A stretch of DNA of 31,455 bases, taken from Halanaerobium sp. Its GTDB lineage: Bacteria > Bacillota > Halanaerobiia > Halanaerobiales > Halanaerobiaceae. Positions 8,806 through 16,446 of this stretch are shown in pieces. The notes below the pieces were generated by a model. That model saw only the letters and a program-made list of their open reading frames with translations. It was not told where the DNA came from and did not search any database. Positions within the stretch are counted from its first letter, which is position 1. Every line of letters begins with the position of its first letter. A program made the position numbers and the translations under genes. Location: contig QBLP01000002.1 in NCBI GenBank assembly GCA_003070825.1, forward strand, positions 1 through 31,455. The letters run 5' to 3'.

Positions 8806-10662
8806 ATGGAAAAGAAAAGTCAGAATTTGAATGAAAAAAATAAGGAAAAAAAATTAGAAAATCCGCGTGATCAGTTTATGGTAATCTCAAAAGATGATAT
8901 GCGAAAAAGAGGCTGGGACAAGCTCGATTTTATTATCATTAGTGGTGATGCTTATATTGATCATCCATCTTTTGGCACGGCTATTATTGCCAGAGTGCTT
9001 GAGGATGCTGGTTTTAAGGTTGGTATAATTGCTCAGCCTGACTGGAGATCTACAGCTGACTTTAAAAAACTGGGTGAACCCAAATATGGATTTTTAGTTA
9101 CTGCTGGTAATATGGATTCAATGGTCAATCATTTTTCTGTTTCTAAACACCGCCGCAGTTATGATAATTATTCTCCTGGAGGAGAAAGTGGTCACCGTCC
9201 TGATCGGGCGACAATAGTTTACAGCAACCGTCTGCGTGAGGCTTTTGGTGATATTCCAATCATTATTGGTGGAATTGAGGCCAGTCTGCGCCGCTTTGCT
9301 TACTATGATTACTGGGATGAAAGTGTCCGACGCTCCATACTTTTTGACAGCCGTGCTGATCTTTTAGTTTATGGAATGGGCGAAAAACAAATCTTAAAGA
9401 TTGCTGAAAATTTAGAAGCTGGACTGGAAATAAAATATATCAACTACCTTCCAGGGACAGCTTTTATTGCTGATGAGCTGGAATCATTATATGATTATGA
9501 GCTTTTACCGTCTTATGAAGAGGTAAAGAATAATAAAAAGCAGTATGCTTATGCCTATAAAATAGAATATTTAGAACAGGATCCAGTTCGCGGTCAGCAG
9601 CTGGTACAGCAGCACGGCAACCGTTATCTGGTTCAGAACCCACCGGTTGAACCTCTAAGCCAGGAAGAACTTGACCATGTTTATTCACTGCCCTATCAGC
9701 GGGATTATCATCCAATGTATGAGAGAGATGGTGGAGTACCTGCAATCAAAGAGGTTAAATTCAGCCTGGTCAGTTCGCGCGGCTGTTTTGGTGCCTGTTC
9801 ATTTTGTGCCATATCTTTTCATCAGGGAAAGATGATGACAGCCCGCAGCAAAAAATCATTAATCGAAGAAGCTAAAAGAATAACTGCAATGGATGATTTT
9901 AAAGGTTATATCCATGATGTCGGGGGACCAACAGCCAATTTCCGTCAGCCTTCCTGTACAGCTCAGCTTTCGCGGGGGATGTGTAAGGGGAAGGAATGTA
10001 TGTTTCCAGCTCCCTGCAGTAAATTGGAAGTGGACCACGAAGAATATTTCGAGATTTTAAGAGAGTTAAGAAAACTACCGGGAGTAAAAAAGGTTTTTGT
10101 GCGCTCCGGTATCCGCTTTGATTATCTTTTAGAAGATGAAGAGAGCCGAAAATATTTAAAAGAACTGGCAGAACATCATGTGAGTGGTCAGCTTAAAGTT
10201 GCTCCAGAGCATGTTTCAGATAATGTTTTATCTTATATGGGAAAACCAGGAATTGAGGTTTTTGATAAATTTAGAGAGGCTTTTTATCAGGTAAATGAAG
10301 AAATCGGCCTGGAGCAGTATTTAATTCCCTATTTTATTTCCAGCCATCCCGGAAGCCGGTTGGAAGATGCCGTTGAACTTGCAGAATATTTAAGAGATAT
10401 TAATCATCACCCGGATCAGGTACAGGATTTCTATCCAACTCCGGGCACAATGGCCACAGCAATGTACTACAGTGGTTATGATCCAAGAACTATGGAAGAG
10501 GTTTATGTTGCTAAATCAAAAGAGGCAAAAAAAATGCAGCGAGCCTTACTCCAGTATCATAAGAAGCGAAATCATCAAATTGTGCGCAAGGCTTTAAAGA
10601 TGGCAGGGCGCAGAGATTTAATTGGTTATGATAAAAAAGCATTAGTACCACCGACTCACTAA
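8806..10662 (+). CDS. ygiQ: YgiQ-family radical SAM protein
   Basis: Large radical SAM protein of 618 residues with the N-terminal YgiQ domain followed by a radical SAM barrel. The cluster-binding motif is C327-x3-C331-x2-C334 (CFGACSFC). Other typical YgiQ segments are IIIGGIEASLRRFAYYDYWD near 150-170, SCTAQLSRGMCKGKECMFP near 385-405 and QVQDFYPTPGTMATAMYYSG near 545. Its reaction is not established for the family to my knowledge. The start ATG has AAAGGAG at 8784-8790, an unusually long 15-nt spacer, but no better in-frame start exists because TAA closes the frame at 8803. larE follows after 40 nt with no terminator, so it is probably in the lar transcription unit; whether that has meaning is open. 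Confidence 0.93.
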   Translation: MEKKSQNLNEKNKEKKLENPRDQFMVISKDDMRKRGWDKLDFIIISGDAYIDHPSFGTAIIARVLEDAGFKVGIIAQPDWRSTADFKKLGEPKYGFLVTAGNMDSMVNHFSVSKHRRSYDNYSPGGESGHRPDRATIVYSNRLREAFGDIPIIIGGIEASLRRFAYYDYWDESVRRSILFDSRADLLVYGMGEKQILKIAENLEAGLEIKYINYLPGTAFIADELESLYDYELLPSYEEVKNNKKQYAYAYKIEYLEQDPVRGQQLVQQHGNRYLVQNPPVEPLSQEELDHVYSLPYQRDYHPMYERDGGVPAIKEVKFSLVSSRGCFGACSFCAISFHQGKMMTARSKKSLIEEAKRITAMDDFKGYIHDVGGPTANFRQPSCTAQLSRGMCKGKECMFPAPCSKLEVDHEEYFEILRELRKLPGVKKVFVRSGIRFDYLLEDEESRKYLKELAEHHVSGQLKVAPEHVSDNVLSYMGKPGIEVFDKFREAFYQVNEEIGLEQYLIPYFISSHPGSRLEDAVELAEYLRDINHHPDQVQDFYPTPGTMATAMYYSGYDPRTMEEVYVAKSKEAKKMQRALLQYHKKRNHQIVRKALKMAGRRDLIGYDKKALVPPTH

Positions 10663-10702
10663 AATATTTGAGATCTAAGGTTTAATTAGGAGGAATTAAT
10701 AA

Positions 10703-11521
10703 ATGTCTACAGTTGGCAAAAAAGATAAATATAAGTTATTAATTGATAATTTAAGAGAACTAGAACCATTTATAATTGCCTTTTCTGGAGGAGTTGACAG
10801 CACTTTTTTAGCAGCTGCCGCAAAAGAATCCGGGGTGGATTTTGAAGCTGTTACCGTTAATACTCCTTTTGTACCGGATAGAGAAATTAAAGAGGTAGCT
10901 GAACTGGTGGCAAGGTTGGATTTGGACCATCAGCAGCTGGAAGTTGAGCTCGAAGAATTAGAAAAAGCAGTTGAAAATACTCCCGAGCGCTGTTATTACT
11001 GTAAAAAGGTGATTTTTAATCAGATTTTAGATTATGCAGCTGGCAGAACTGTAATTGAAGGTTCGAATCTGGACGATCAGGGAGATTATCGTCCTGGCCG
11101 CAAAGCTTTAAAAGAGCTGGGAGTTAAAAGTCCTCTGCTTGAGGCCTCTCTGAGCAAAAGTGAGATTCGGGAGCTTTCTAAAAAAATGGAACTTCCTACC
11201 TGGGATAAGCCGAGCATGTCCTGTCTGGCAACCAGAGTTTCCTATGACAATCAGATTACAGCTGAAAAACTGGAGAAAATAGAAATTGCCGAAGAATTAA
11301 TGCATCGAATGGGTTTTGAACAGTTTAGAGTCCGCGATCACAGCAATCTGGCCCGGATAGAGCTGTCAGAGAGTGACCGAGAAAAGATATTAGACTTAAA
11401 TTTAATGGACAAATTGTCTGATAAATTACAGAAATTAGGGTTTCAATATGTTACCTTAGATCTGTCAGCATATAAAAGTGGCAGTATGAATAAAGAAATT
11501 TTGGAGGCAGAAGATGAATAA
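10703..11521 (+). CDS. larE: Nickel-pincer cofactor sulfurtransferase LarE
   Basis: PP-loop ATP-dependent enzyme of 272 residues that inserts sulfur into pyridinium biscarboxylate mononucleotide during synthesis of the nickel-pincer nucleotide, the cofactor of lactate racemase and relatives. The ATP motif SGGVDS is at about residues 28-33. Three cysteines are seen at family positions: C97 and C100 in ERCYYCKK and C174 in DKPSMSCLATR. LarE of Lactobacillus plantarum sacrifices the single Cys equivalent to C174. Three-Cys LarE proteins, such as that of Thermotoga maritima, use a [4Fe-4S] cluster instead, so this one is probably catalytic and cluster-dependent. RBS AGGAGG at 10688-10693. It overlaps larB by 8 nt. 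Confidence 0.95.
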   Translation: MSTVGKKDKYKLLIDNLRELEPFIIAFSGGVDSTFLAAAAKESGVDFEAVTVNTPFVPDREIKEVAELVARLDLDHQQLEVELEELEKAVENTPERCYYCKKVIFNQILDYAAGRTVIEGSNLDDQGDYRPGRKALKELGVKSPLLEASLSKSEIRELSKKMELPTWDKPSMSCLATRVSYDNQITAEKLEKIEIAEELMHRMGFEQFRVRDHSNLARIELSESDREKILDLNLMDKLSDKLQKLGFQYVTLDLSAYKSGSMNKEILEAEDE

Positions 11522-12284
11522 AGAAGATATCAAAATTTTATTAGAAAAAGTAAAAGATGGTGAAATTGAGGTTGATCAGGCAGCAGCTTCTTTAAAAGAT
11601 CTTCCTTTTAAGGATCTCGGTTTTGCTAAGGTAGATAATCATCGCAGCCTGCGCAACGGTTTTCCAGAGGTAATTTACTGTGAAGGAAAATCACTTGATG
11701 AGATCGAAGGAATTGTAAAGGAAATGCTCAAACATGATAATAATATTTTAGCAAGCAGGGCCAGTAAGGAGATTTATGAGCGGATTAAAGAAATTGCTCC
11801 TGAGGCAGTTTATCATCAGCGGCCGGAAATGATTTTTATAGAAAGGCAGCCACTTACTAAAACTCAAAGTAAGATTTTAGTAGTTAGTGGTGGTACCTCT
11901 GATATACCGGTCGCAGAAGAAGCCGTAGTAACTGCTGAAGCACTGGGCAATTCGGTTGAGCGGCTCTATGATGTAGGGGTAGCAGGGATTCACAGACTTT
12001 TAGGTAATTTAGATAAATTAAACGAAGCAGAAGTTATTATTGCAGTTGCTGGAATGGAAGGTGCTCTGGCCAGTGTTGTTGGAGGTCTGGTTGATAAACC
12101 TGTAATTGCTGTACCGACAAGTGTTGGTTATGGTGCTAATTTTGGTGGGGTTTCAGCTTTGCTGACTATGATTAACAGCTGTGCCAGCGGTATTGGAGTA
12201 GTAAATATTGATAATGGTTTTGGAGCAGCTTACTTGGCCAGCACAATTATTTTACAGATAGAGAAAGCAAGGAAGGATGGATAA
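11514..12284 (+). CDS. larB: Nickel-pincer cofactor biosynthesis protein LarB (P2CMN synthase)
   Basis: Carboxylase/hydrolase of 256 residues that makes pyridinium-3,5-biscarboxylic acid mononucleotide from nicotinic acid adenine dinucleotide, the first step of the nickel-pincer pathway. The C-terminal half (about residue 118 on) is PurE-like: KILVVSGGTSDIPVAEEA, VYDVGVAGIHRL-type and MEGALASVVGGLVDKPVIAV segments. RBS TTGGAGG at 11501-11507 lies inside the end of larE and the genes overlap by 8 nt. larC starts 7 nt after the stop. The length is normal for the family. Confidence 0.95.
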   Translation: MNKEDIKILLEKVKDGEIEVDQAAASLKDLPFKDLGFAKVDNHRSLRNGFPEVIYCEGKSLDEIEGIVKEMLKHDNNILASRASKEIYERIKEIAPEAVYHQRPEMIFIERQPLTKTQSKILVVSGGTSDIPVAEEAVVTAEALGNSVERLYDVGVAGIHRLLGNLDKLNEAEVIIAVAGMEGALASVVGGLVDKPVIAVPTSVGYGANFGGVSALLTMINSCASGIGVVNIDNGFGAAYLASTIILQIEKARKDG

Positions 12285-12290
12285 ATTAAT

Positions 12291-13277
12291 ATGAAAACAG
12301 AAAATATACTGTACTTTGATATAAATTCCGGAATCAGTGGAGATATGACAATAGCTTCTTTACTTGATCTGGGAGTTGATAAAGATAAATTTTTGAATGA
12401 ACTGAAGAAATTAAAGCTTGCGGGTTATGAAATTGAGATTTCTACAGTGCAGAAAAATGGGATTACAGCTACAGATTTTAAAGTTATTTTAGAAGATGAA
12501 AGCCACCCAGATCTGGTAGAAGATTCTGGTCATTCTCATGACCACAGTCATAATCATAGTGACCACTCTCATGATCATGATGGCCACCCACATGAACATC
12601 ATGAAGGAGGCTGTCAGGGCTGCGGCAATCATGACCACCACCATAATGATCACAGTCATTCAGATTCTGATCACCAACACGACCATTTAGATCATAATCA
12701 CAACCATGGAGAAGGTCATTCTCACAGTCATGAGCACAGCAGTAACCATGTTCACCGCAACTTCAATGATATTAAGAAATTAATAAACCAGAGTCAGCTT
12801 AATCAAAATGTAAAGGATTTAAGCATCGATATTTTTGCTAAAGTAGCAGAGGCGGAAGCTAAAGTGCATAACAAGAAAATAGATGAGGTGCATTTTCACG
12901 AAGTTGGAGCAGTTGATTCGATTGTCGATATTGTCGGAGCGGCCATTTTAGTTGATCTATTAAATCCTGACCATATCTACGCATCTCCAGTACCGCTTGG
13001 TACAGGCTTTGTCGATGCAGCCCACGGCAGAATTCCGGTTCCCGCACCAGCAACAATTGAAATTTTAAAAGATGTACCGGTATATTCAACTAATATCAGA
13101 GGGGAACTGGTTACCCCAACTGGAGCTGCAATTATTAAAACACTGGCAGAAGAATTTATTGAGCTGCCAGAAGTTGAAATAGAAAAAATTGCTTATGGAG
13201 CTGGCAAAAAGGATTTTGAGATTACAAACCTGCTGCGGGTTTATCAGGCTAAAAAAAAACTAAAAAAAAGTTATTAA
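12291..13277 (+). CDS. larC: LarC N-terminal part (larC1), nickel insertion protein of the nickel-pincer pathway
   Basis: CTP-dependent nickel insertase, first reading frame, 328 codons before an in-frame TAA. YFDINSGISGDMTIASLLDLG at the start and VHFHEVGAVDSIVDIVGA and LVTPTGAAIIK later are LarC hallmarks. Residues 72-155 form an insertion containing 31 histidines, many as H-x-H, with a C108-Q-G-C111 pair in the middle; a metal store or delivery role for nickel is likely. The conserved C-terminal domain continues in the -1 frame (larC2). In Lactobacillus plantarum, larC1 and larC2 are joined by programmed frameshifting. The same slip here, at 13262-13268, gives about 471 residues. RBS GGAAGGATGG at 12271-12280. 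Confidence 0.95.
   Translation: MKTENILYFDINSGISGDMTIASLLDLGVDKDKFLNELKKLKLAGYEIEISTVQKNGITATDFKVILEDESHPDLVEDSGHSHDHSHNHSDHSHDHDGHPHEHHEGGCQGCGNHDHHHNDHSHSDSDHQHDHLDHNHNHGEGHSHSHEHSSNHVHRNFNDIKKLINQSQLNQNVKDLSIDIFAKVAEAEAKVHNKKIDEVHFHEVGAVDSIVDIVGAAILVDLLNPDHIYASPVPLGTGFVDAAHGRIPVPAPATIEILKDVPVYSTNIRGELVTPTGAAIIKTLAEEFIELPEVEIEKIAYGAGKKDFEITNLLRVYQAKKKLKKSY
13253..13277 (+). other. Predicted -1 ribosomal frameshift window in larC
   Basis: The zero frame reads GCT AAA AAA AAA CTA AAA AAA AGT TAT TAA, stopping at 13275-13277. The -1 frame has a TAA at 13250-13252, so a shift that joins both parts must occur within these 25 bases. They contain two slippery A_AAA_AAA heptamers, 13253-13259 and 13262-13268. 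No Shine-Dalgarno sequence precedes the first ATG of the second frame (13301). No strong downstream hairpin was found, only GGAG/CTCC near 13306-13321. Confidence 0.75.
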
Positions 13278-13705
13278 TTTTAGAAACAAACATTGATGAT
13301 ATGAGCGGAGAAATTTACTCCTATCTTTTCCCAAAACTGCTAGCTGCAGGAGCCAGGGATGTTTATTTAACCAATATCATGATGAAAAAGAACCGTCCAG
13401 CACAAAAGCTGACAGTACTAAGTCCTGCAGAAAAGCAGCAGGAGCTGGAAGAAATTATTTTTAAAGAAACTACAACTTTAGGTATTAGACACCGTGAAGT
13501 TAAGAGGAGCTGTCTGGAGCGGAAATACTTTGAGCTGGATTCTACAATGGGTAAGGTGACAATCAAAGCAGCCTATTATGAAGGTAAACTAATTAAGTAT
13601 TCTCCAGAATATGAAGAGTGTAAGGAGATTGCTGTCAGAGAGAGGGTCAGGCTGCAGGATGTTTATGATCTCTTAAAAAAAGAAGCAGCTGAGCAGTTGT
13701 TTTAA
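13268..13705 (+). CDS. larC: LarC C-terminal part (larC2), read after the -1 shift
   Basis: Second half of LarC, about 145 residues. Directly after the A-run the -1 frame reads KLLILETNIDDMSGEIYSYL, then LLAAGARDVYLTNIMMKKNRP, the conserved LarC region that normally follows the first domain without a break. The match begins upstream of the first ATG of this frame (13301), and that ATG lacks a ribosome binding site, so the product is better read as a continuation of larC1 than as a separate protein. Internal initiation at 13301 would give only 134 residues and lose the conserved ETNIDD. A homopolymer indel is the alternative explanation. The lar unit ends at the terminator at 13752. Confidence 0.88.
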   Translation, partial: KLLILETNIDDMSGEIYSYLFPKLLAAGARDVYLTNIMMKKNRPAQKLTVLSPAEKQQELEEIIFKETTTLGIRHREVKRSCLERKYFELDSTMGKVTIKAAYYEGKLIKYSPEYEECKEIAVRERVRLQDVYDLLKKEAAEQLF

Positions 13706-13751
13706 TTTATTATTAAGTTCCAAAAAATAATACAGATATTTTGTTTTTATA

Positions 13752-13795
13752 AGTGTCAGTTAGCTGATTTGATTCAGCCGCTGGCGCTTTTTTTC
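13752..13795 (+). terminator. Rho-independent terminator after larC
   Basis: Long hairpin: AGTGTCAG (13752-13759) pairs with CTGGCGCT (13781-13788) with two G-U pairs, and an inner stem GCTGA/TCAGC closes a TTTGAT loop. A run of seven T follows. It separates the lar unit from nikR. Confidence 0.88.
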
Positions 13796-13836
13796 TTTCT
13801 AAGCAGGAATCAGCTTTATTATCCAGAAATGTAATA

Positions 13837-13863
13837 GTAGCACTAAAAATTATTTTGTGTCAC
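13837..13863 (+). promoter_or_regulatory. Candidate NikR operator upstream of nikR
   Basis: Imperfect inverted repeat GTAGCAC-N13-GTGTCAC ending one base before the nikR ribosome binding site. The half-sites match at 5 of 7 positions. Spaced dyads with short half-sites are typical of NikR operators in other bacteria, so autoregulation is plausible. No convincing -35/-10 pair was identified around it. Confidence 0.4.
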
Positions 13864-13878
13864 GAAAGGTGGTTTCAA

Positions 13879-14295
13879 ATGTCAGACTTAAAAAGATTTG
13901 GAGTTTCCATAGAAGAAAATTTGCTTAAAAAATTTGACCAGTTAAATGAGGGGATTTATAATAATCGTTCTGAAGCAATTAGAGATCTGATTAGAAATAA
14001 AATAATTGAAGAAAAAAACACCAAAGAAGATCAAAATGTTGTAGGAACAATTACTCTAATTTATGATCATCATCAAAGTGGTCTAACTGATAAAATGAAT
14101 CAGCTGCAGCACGATTATCACTGTCTCTTTAAGACAAATCTGCATTTACATTTAGATAGACACTTTTGTCTGGAAGTAATAGTTGTCGAAGGGCTGCACA
14201 GCAAATTAAGAAAAATAAGTTCTAAATTAATTGCTCTAAAAGGTATTAAACACGGAAAACTAACTGTAACCAAAATAGAAGGAGTGGAAAAATAA
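13879..14295 (+). CDS. nikR: Nickel-responsive regulator NikR
   Basis: Ribbon-helix-helix repressor with a C-terminal ACT-like nickel-binding domain, 138 residues, the normal length. The DNA-binding part is KRFGVSIEENLLKKFDQL then NNRSEAIRDLIR. The high-affinity nickel ligands of E. coli NikR (H76, H87, H89, C95) have equivalents at H78, H89, H91 and C97 (LHLHLDRHFCLEVIVVEG). The start is ATG 13879, 6 nt after AAGGTGG at 13866-13872; an in-frame TTG at 13855 has no ribosome binding site and is rejected. The gene is directly followed, without a gap, by the binding protein of a FecCD-type importer, which identifies that importer as a probable nickel system. Confidence 0.94.
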   Translation: MSDLKRFGVSIEENLLKKFDQLNEGIYNNRSEAIRDLIRNKIIEEKNTKEDQNVVGTITLIYDHHQSGLTDKMNQLQHDYHCLFKTNLHLHLDRHFCLEVIVVEGLHSKLRKISSKLIALKGIKHGKLTVTKIEGVEK

Positions 14296-15357
14296 TTGTC
14301 ATATTCAAAACAGAAAAATAAAATTAGATTAAATTTAGTAATTGCACTGATAGTTATCAGTTTATTTAGCATTTCAGCTGGAGCCAAAAATTTAACTGAT
14401 CTGGCAGATCGAAAGCTAAGTCTTCCAGATAAGATAGAAAGAATTGTAGCTATCGGACCGGGAGCGTTAAGGATGGTAGTTTATCTTGAGGCAGAAAATA
14501 TGGTTGTAGGAGTGGAAGAATTTGAAAAAAGGAATCAGCAGCGCCCTTATATAATTGCTCATCCAGAACTGACCAAATTGCCGGTAATTGGACCTCAGTT
14601 TGGAGGAGATGCAGAATTAATTGCCGCTCAAAATCCTGATTTAATAATCTCATCTTATCTGAGTCAGGCTGAAATGAATAATTTACAGGCTAAGACTTCA
14701 ATACCGGTTATTTCAATTAATGATGGTACTCCAGGTTCGATGACTGAAGCTGAATTGAAGACAGCTCTGAATTTTTTGGCAGAGATATTGGATAAAAATG
14801 AACGAGCAGAGGAGCTAATTAATATTTTTGATCAGCACAAAAATGAAATGAAAAGTAGAACCAGTAATTTAGATTTAGGGATGAATGTCTATATTGGTGG
14901 AATAGGTAACAAAGGTGCTCAGGGTATTACTTCCACTGAGGCAAATTATCCCCCCTTTGAATATCTGGGTCTTAATAATATTATTGAAGATGATAAAAAA
15001 AGCAACTTCACAATCAGTAAAGAGAGATTGCTGCTGGAAAATCCTGAGCTGATTTTTATAGATCAGGGTGGAATTGAATTGGTAGAGCAGGATTTAAAAA
15101 GAGAAGAATTCAAATATTTAAAAGCTTATCAGGAAAATGAAATTTATCAACTTTTACCATACAATCACTATACAACTAACTTTGCAACAATGTTAGCTAA
15201 TTCTTATTTCATTGCTGAAACATTGTACCCAGAAGCATTTAAAATGCTGGAAGCGAAAGAAAAAGCGGATCAAATTTATAAGCAATTCGTTGGACAGCCA
15301 GTATATTCTGAGATGGCAGAAATTTTTGGCGGCTTTAAAAAGATGAAATTAAATTAA
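14296..15357 (+). CDS. ABC transporter substrate-binding protein, BtuF/FecB-type, probable nickel or nickel-chelate binder
   Basis: Periplasmic binding protein of 353 residues of the iron-chelate/B12 type. An N-terminal signal peptide ends near AGA (residues 27-29) and has no lipobox cysteine. The fold motifs are KIERIVAIGPGALRMVVYL, AAQNPDLIISS and the C-terminal IYQLLPYNHYTTNFATMLANSY. The last of these, with its HYTTNF segment, resembles nickel/cobalt-type relatives more than siderophore binders, but that is a soft judgement. The start is TTG 14296, immediately after the nikR stop, with GGAGTGG at 14281-14287 (8-nt spacer). NikR next door supports nickel as the cargo; heme, B12 or iron chelates are the alternatives. 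Confidence 0.85.
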   Translation: MSYSKQKNKIRLNLVIALIVISLFSISAGAKNLTDLADRKLSLPDKIERIVAIGPGALRMVVYLEAENMVVGVEEFEKRNQQRPYIIAHPELTKLPVIGPQFGGDAELIAAQNPDLIISSYLSQAEMNNLQAKTSIPVISINDGTPGSMTEAELKTALNFLAEILDKNERAEELINIFDQHKNEMKSRTSNLDLGMNVYIGGIGNKGAQGITSTEANYPPFEYLGLNNIIEDDKKSNFTISKERLLLENPELIFIDQGGIELVEQDLKREEFKYLKAYQENEIYQLLPYNHYTTNFATMLANSYFIAETLYPEAFKMLEAKEKADQIYKQFVGQPVYSEMAEIFGGFKKMKLN

Positions 15358-15384
15358 AATAATAAATTTGATAGAGGTAGATTT

Positions 15385-16446
15385 ATGGATAATAATTTAA
15401 GTGTAGAAGATCTTTTGAAAAAAGAAAAAAAGCATTCCAACAAAATATTTATGTTAAGTTTAGTACTGCTGCTGCTGATTGTTTTAGCTGCTGTTTACTC
15501 TCTATTTGTAGGTGCAGCCAGACTTGAATTCAGTGATTTATTAAGAGTGATTTTTCAAGGGGAAAGAGGGATGATTTATAATATTATCTGGAATATCAGA
15601 CTGCCGGCTATTTTAACTTCACTGGCAGCAGGGATGGGACTGGCTCTGGCTGGAGCTGTTATGCAGAGCACCCTTAAAAACTCACTTGCCTCACCTTTTA
15701 CTTTAGGAATTTCACACGCTGCTGCCTTTGGAGCTGCTTTTGCTATTGTAGTTGTTGAACCTGAAAATTTAACTGTCTTTTCATTTTTAGATGGAGTTTA
15801 TCTACCTGCACTTTCAGCCTTTCTTTTCTCACAGCTGGCAGTGATAACTGTTCTAACCATCAGCGCCAGGCAGCAGGCTGGAAGAGAAACTATAGTTTTA
15901 GCTGGAATTGCGCTTTCTTCTTTATTTACAGCAGGTACTACAGCTTTGGAATTTTTTGCAGATGATTTAGAACTTGCTTCAGTTATTTACTGGACATTTG
16001 GGGATCCAGGCCGGACAAACTGGAATCAATTTATAGTCATAGTTTTTGTACTTCTTTTGACACTATTTTATTTTATTTATCAGGGTTGGAATTATGGTGT
16101 TTTAAATTCGGGTGATGAGCTGGCAGCAAGTCTGGGAGTTGATTCAAATAGACTGAGGTTGATTGCAATGACAGTCTCCTCAATTTTAACTTCAGTTATT
16201 ATTTCCTTTGTTGGGGTAATTGGTTTTATAGGCCTGGTTACTCCCCATATTATTAGAAAAATTGCAGCTGGAAATCAGCGTCAGCTTTTTTTAAATTCTG
16301 CTCTAGCAGGAGGCCTGCTTTTAATTATCGCAGACAATCTGGCGAGAACATTATTTAGACCTATTGTCTTACCGGTAGGGGTTTTAACTGCATTTTTAGG
16401 AGCACCACTTTTTATTTATTTAATTATTAAAGGGAGGCAGTTTTGA
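15385..16446 (+). CDS. FecCD/BtuC-family ABC transporter permease (probable nickel uptake)
   Basis: Inner-membrane permease of 353 residues from the FecCD family, with about ten membrane spans after a 25-residue hydrophilic N-terminus. NIIWNIRLPAILTSLAAGMGLALAGAVMQ, NSLASPFTLGISHAAAFGAA, GDELAASLGVDSNRLR and GVIGFIGLVTPHIIRKIAAG are all family signatures. Start ATG with AGAGGT at 15373-15378 and a 6-nt spacer. The stop codon TGA shares its A with the ATG of the ATPase gene. It is the second gene of the binding protein-permease-ATPase set under nikR. Confidence 0.93.
   Translation: MDNNLSVEDLLKKEKKHSNKIFMLSLVLLLLIVLAAVYSLFVGAARLEFSDLLRVIFQGERGMIYNIIWNIRLPAILTSLAAGMGLALAGAVMQSTLKNSLASPFTLGISHAAAFGAAFAIVVVEPENLTVFSFLDGVYLPALSAFLFSQLAVITVLTISARQQAGRETIVLAGIALSSLFTAGTTALEFFADDLELASVIYWTFGDPGRTNWNQFIVIVFVLLLTLFYFIYQGWNYGVLNSGDELAASLGVDSNRLRLIAMTVSSILTSVIISFVGVIGFIGLVTPHIIRKIAAGNQRQLFLNSALAGGLLLIIADNLARTLFRPIVLPVGVLTAFLGAPLFIYLIIKGRQF

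Noticed and set aside
12504..12755. His-rich stretch of larC as a DNA repeat array or CRISPR
   Set aside because: The CATGAC/CACAGT-like repetition is explained by histidine-rich coding sequence and has no constant repeat-spacer pattern.
13262..13270. larC split as a broken pseudogene
   Set aside because: Both halves are intact and conserved, the break falls exactly on slippery A-runs, and the same gene is known to use frameshifting elsewhere.
13301..13705. larC2 as a separate gene initiated at ATG 13301
   Set aside because: No ribosome binding site, and LarC-conserved residues begin upstream of this ATG in the same frame; continuation by frameshift fits better.
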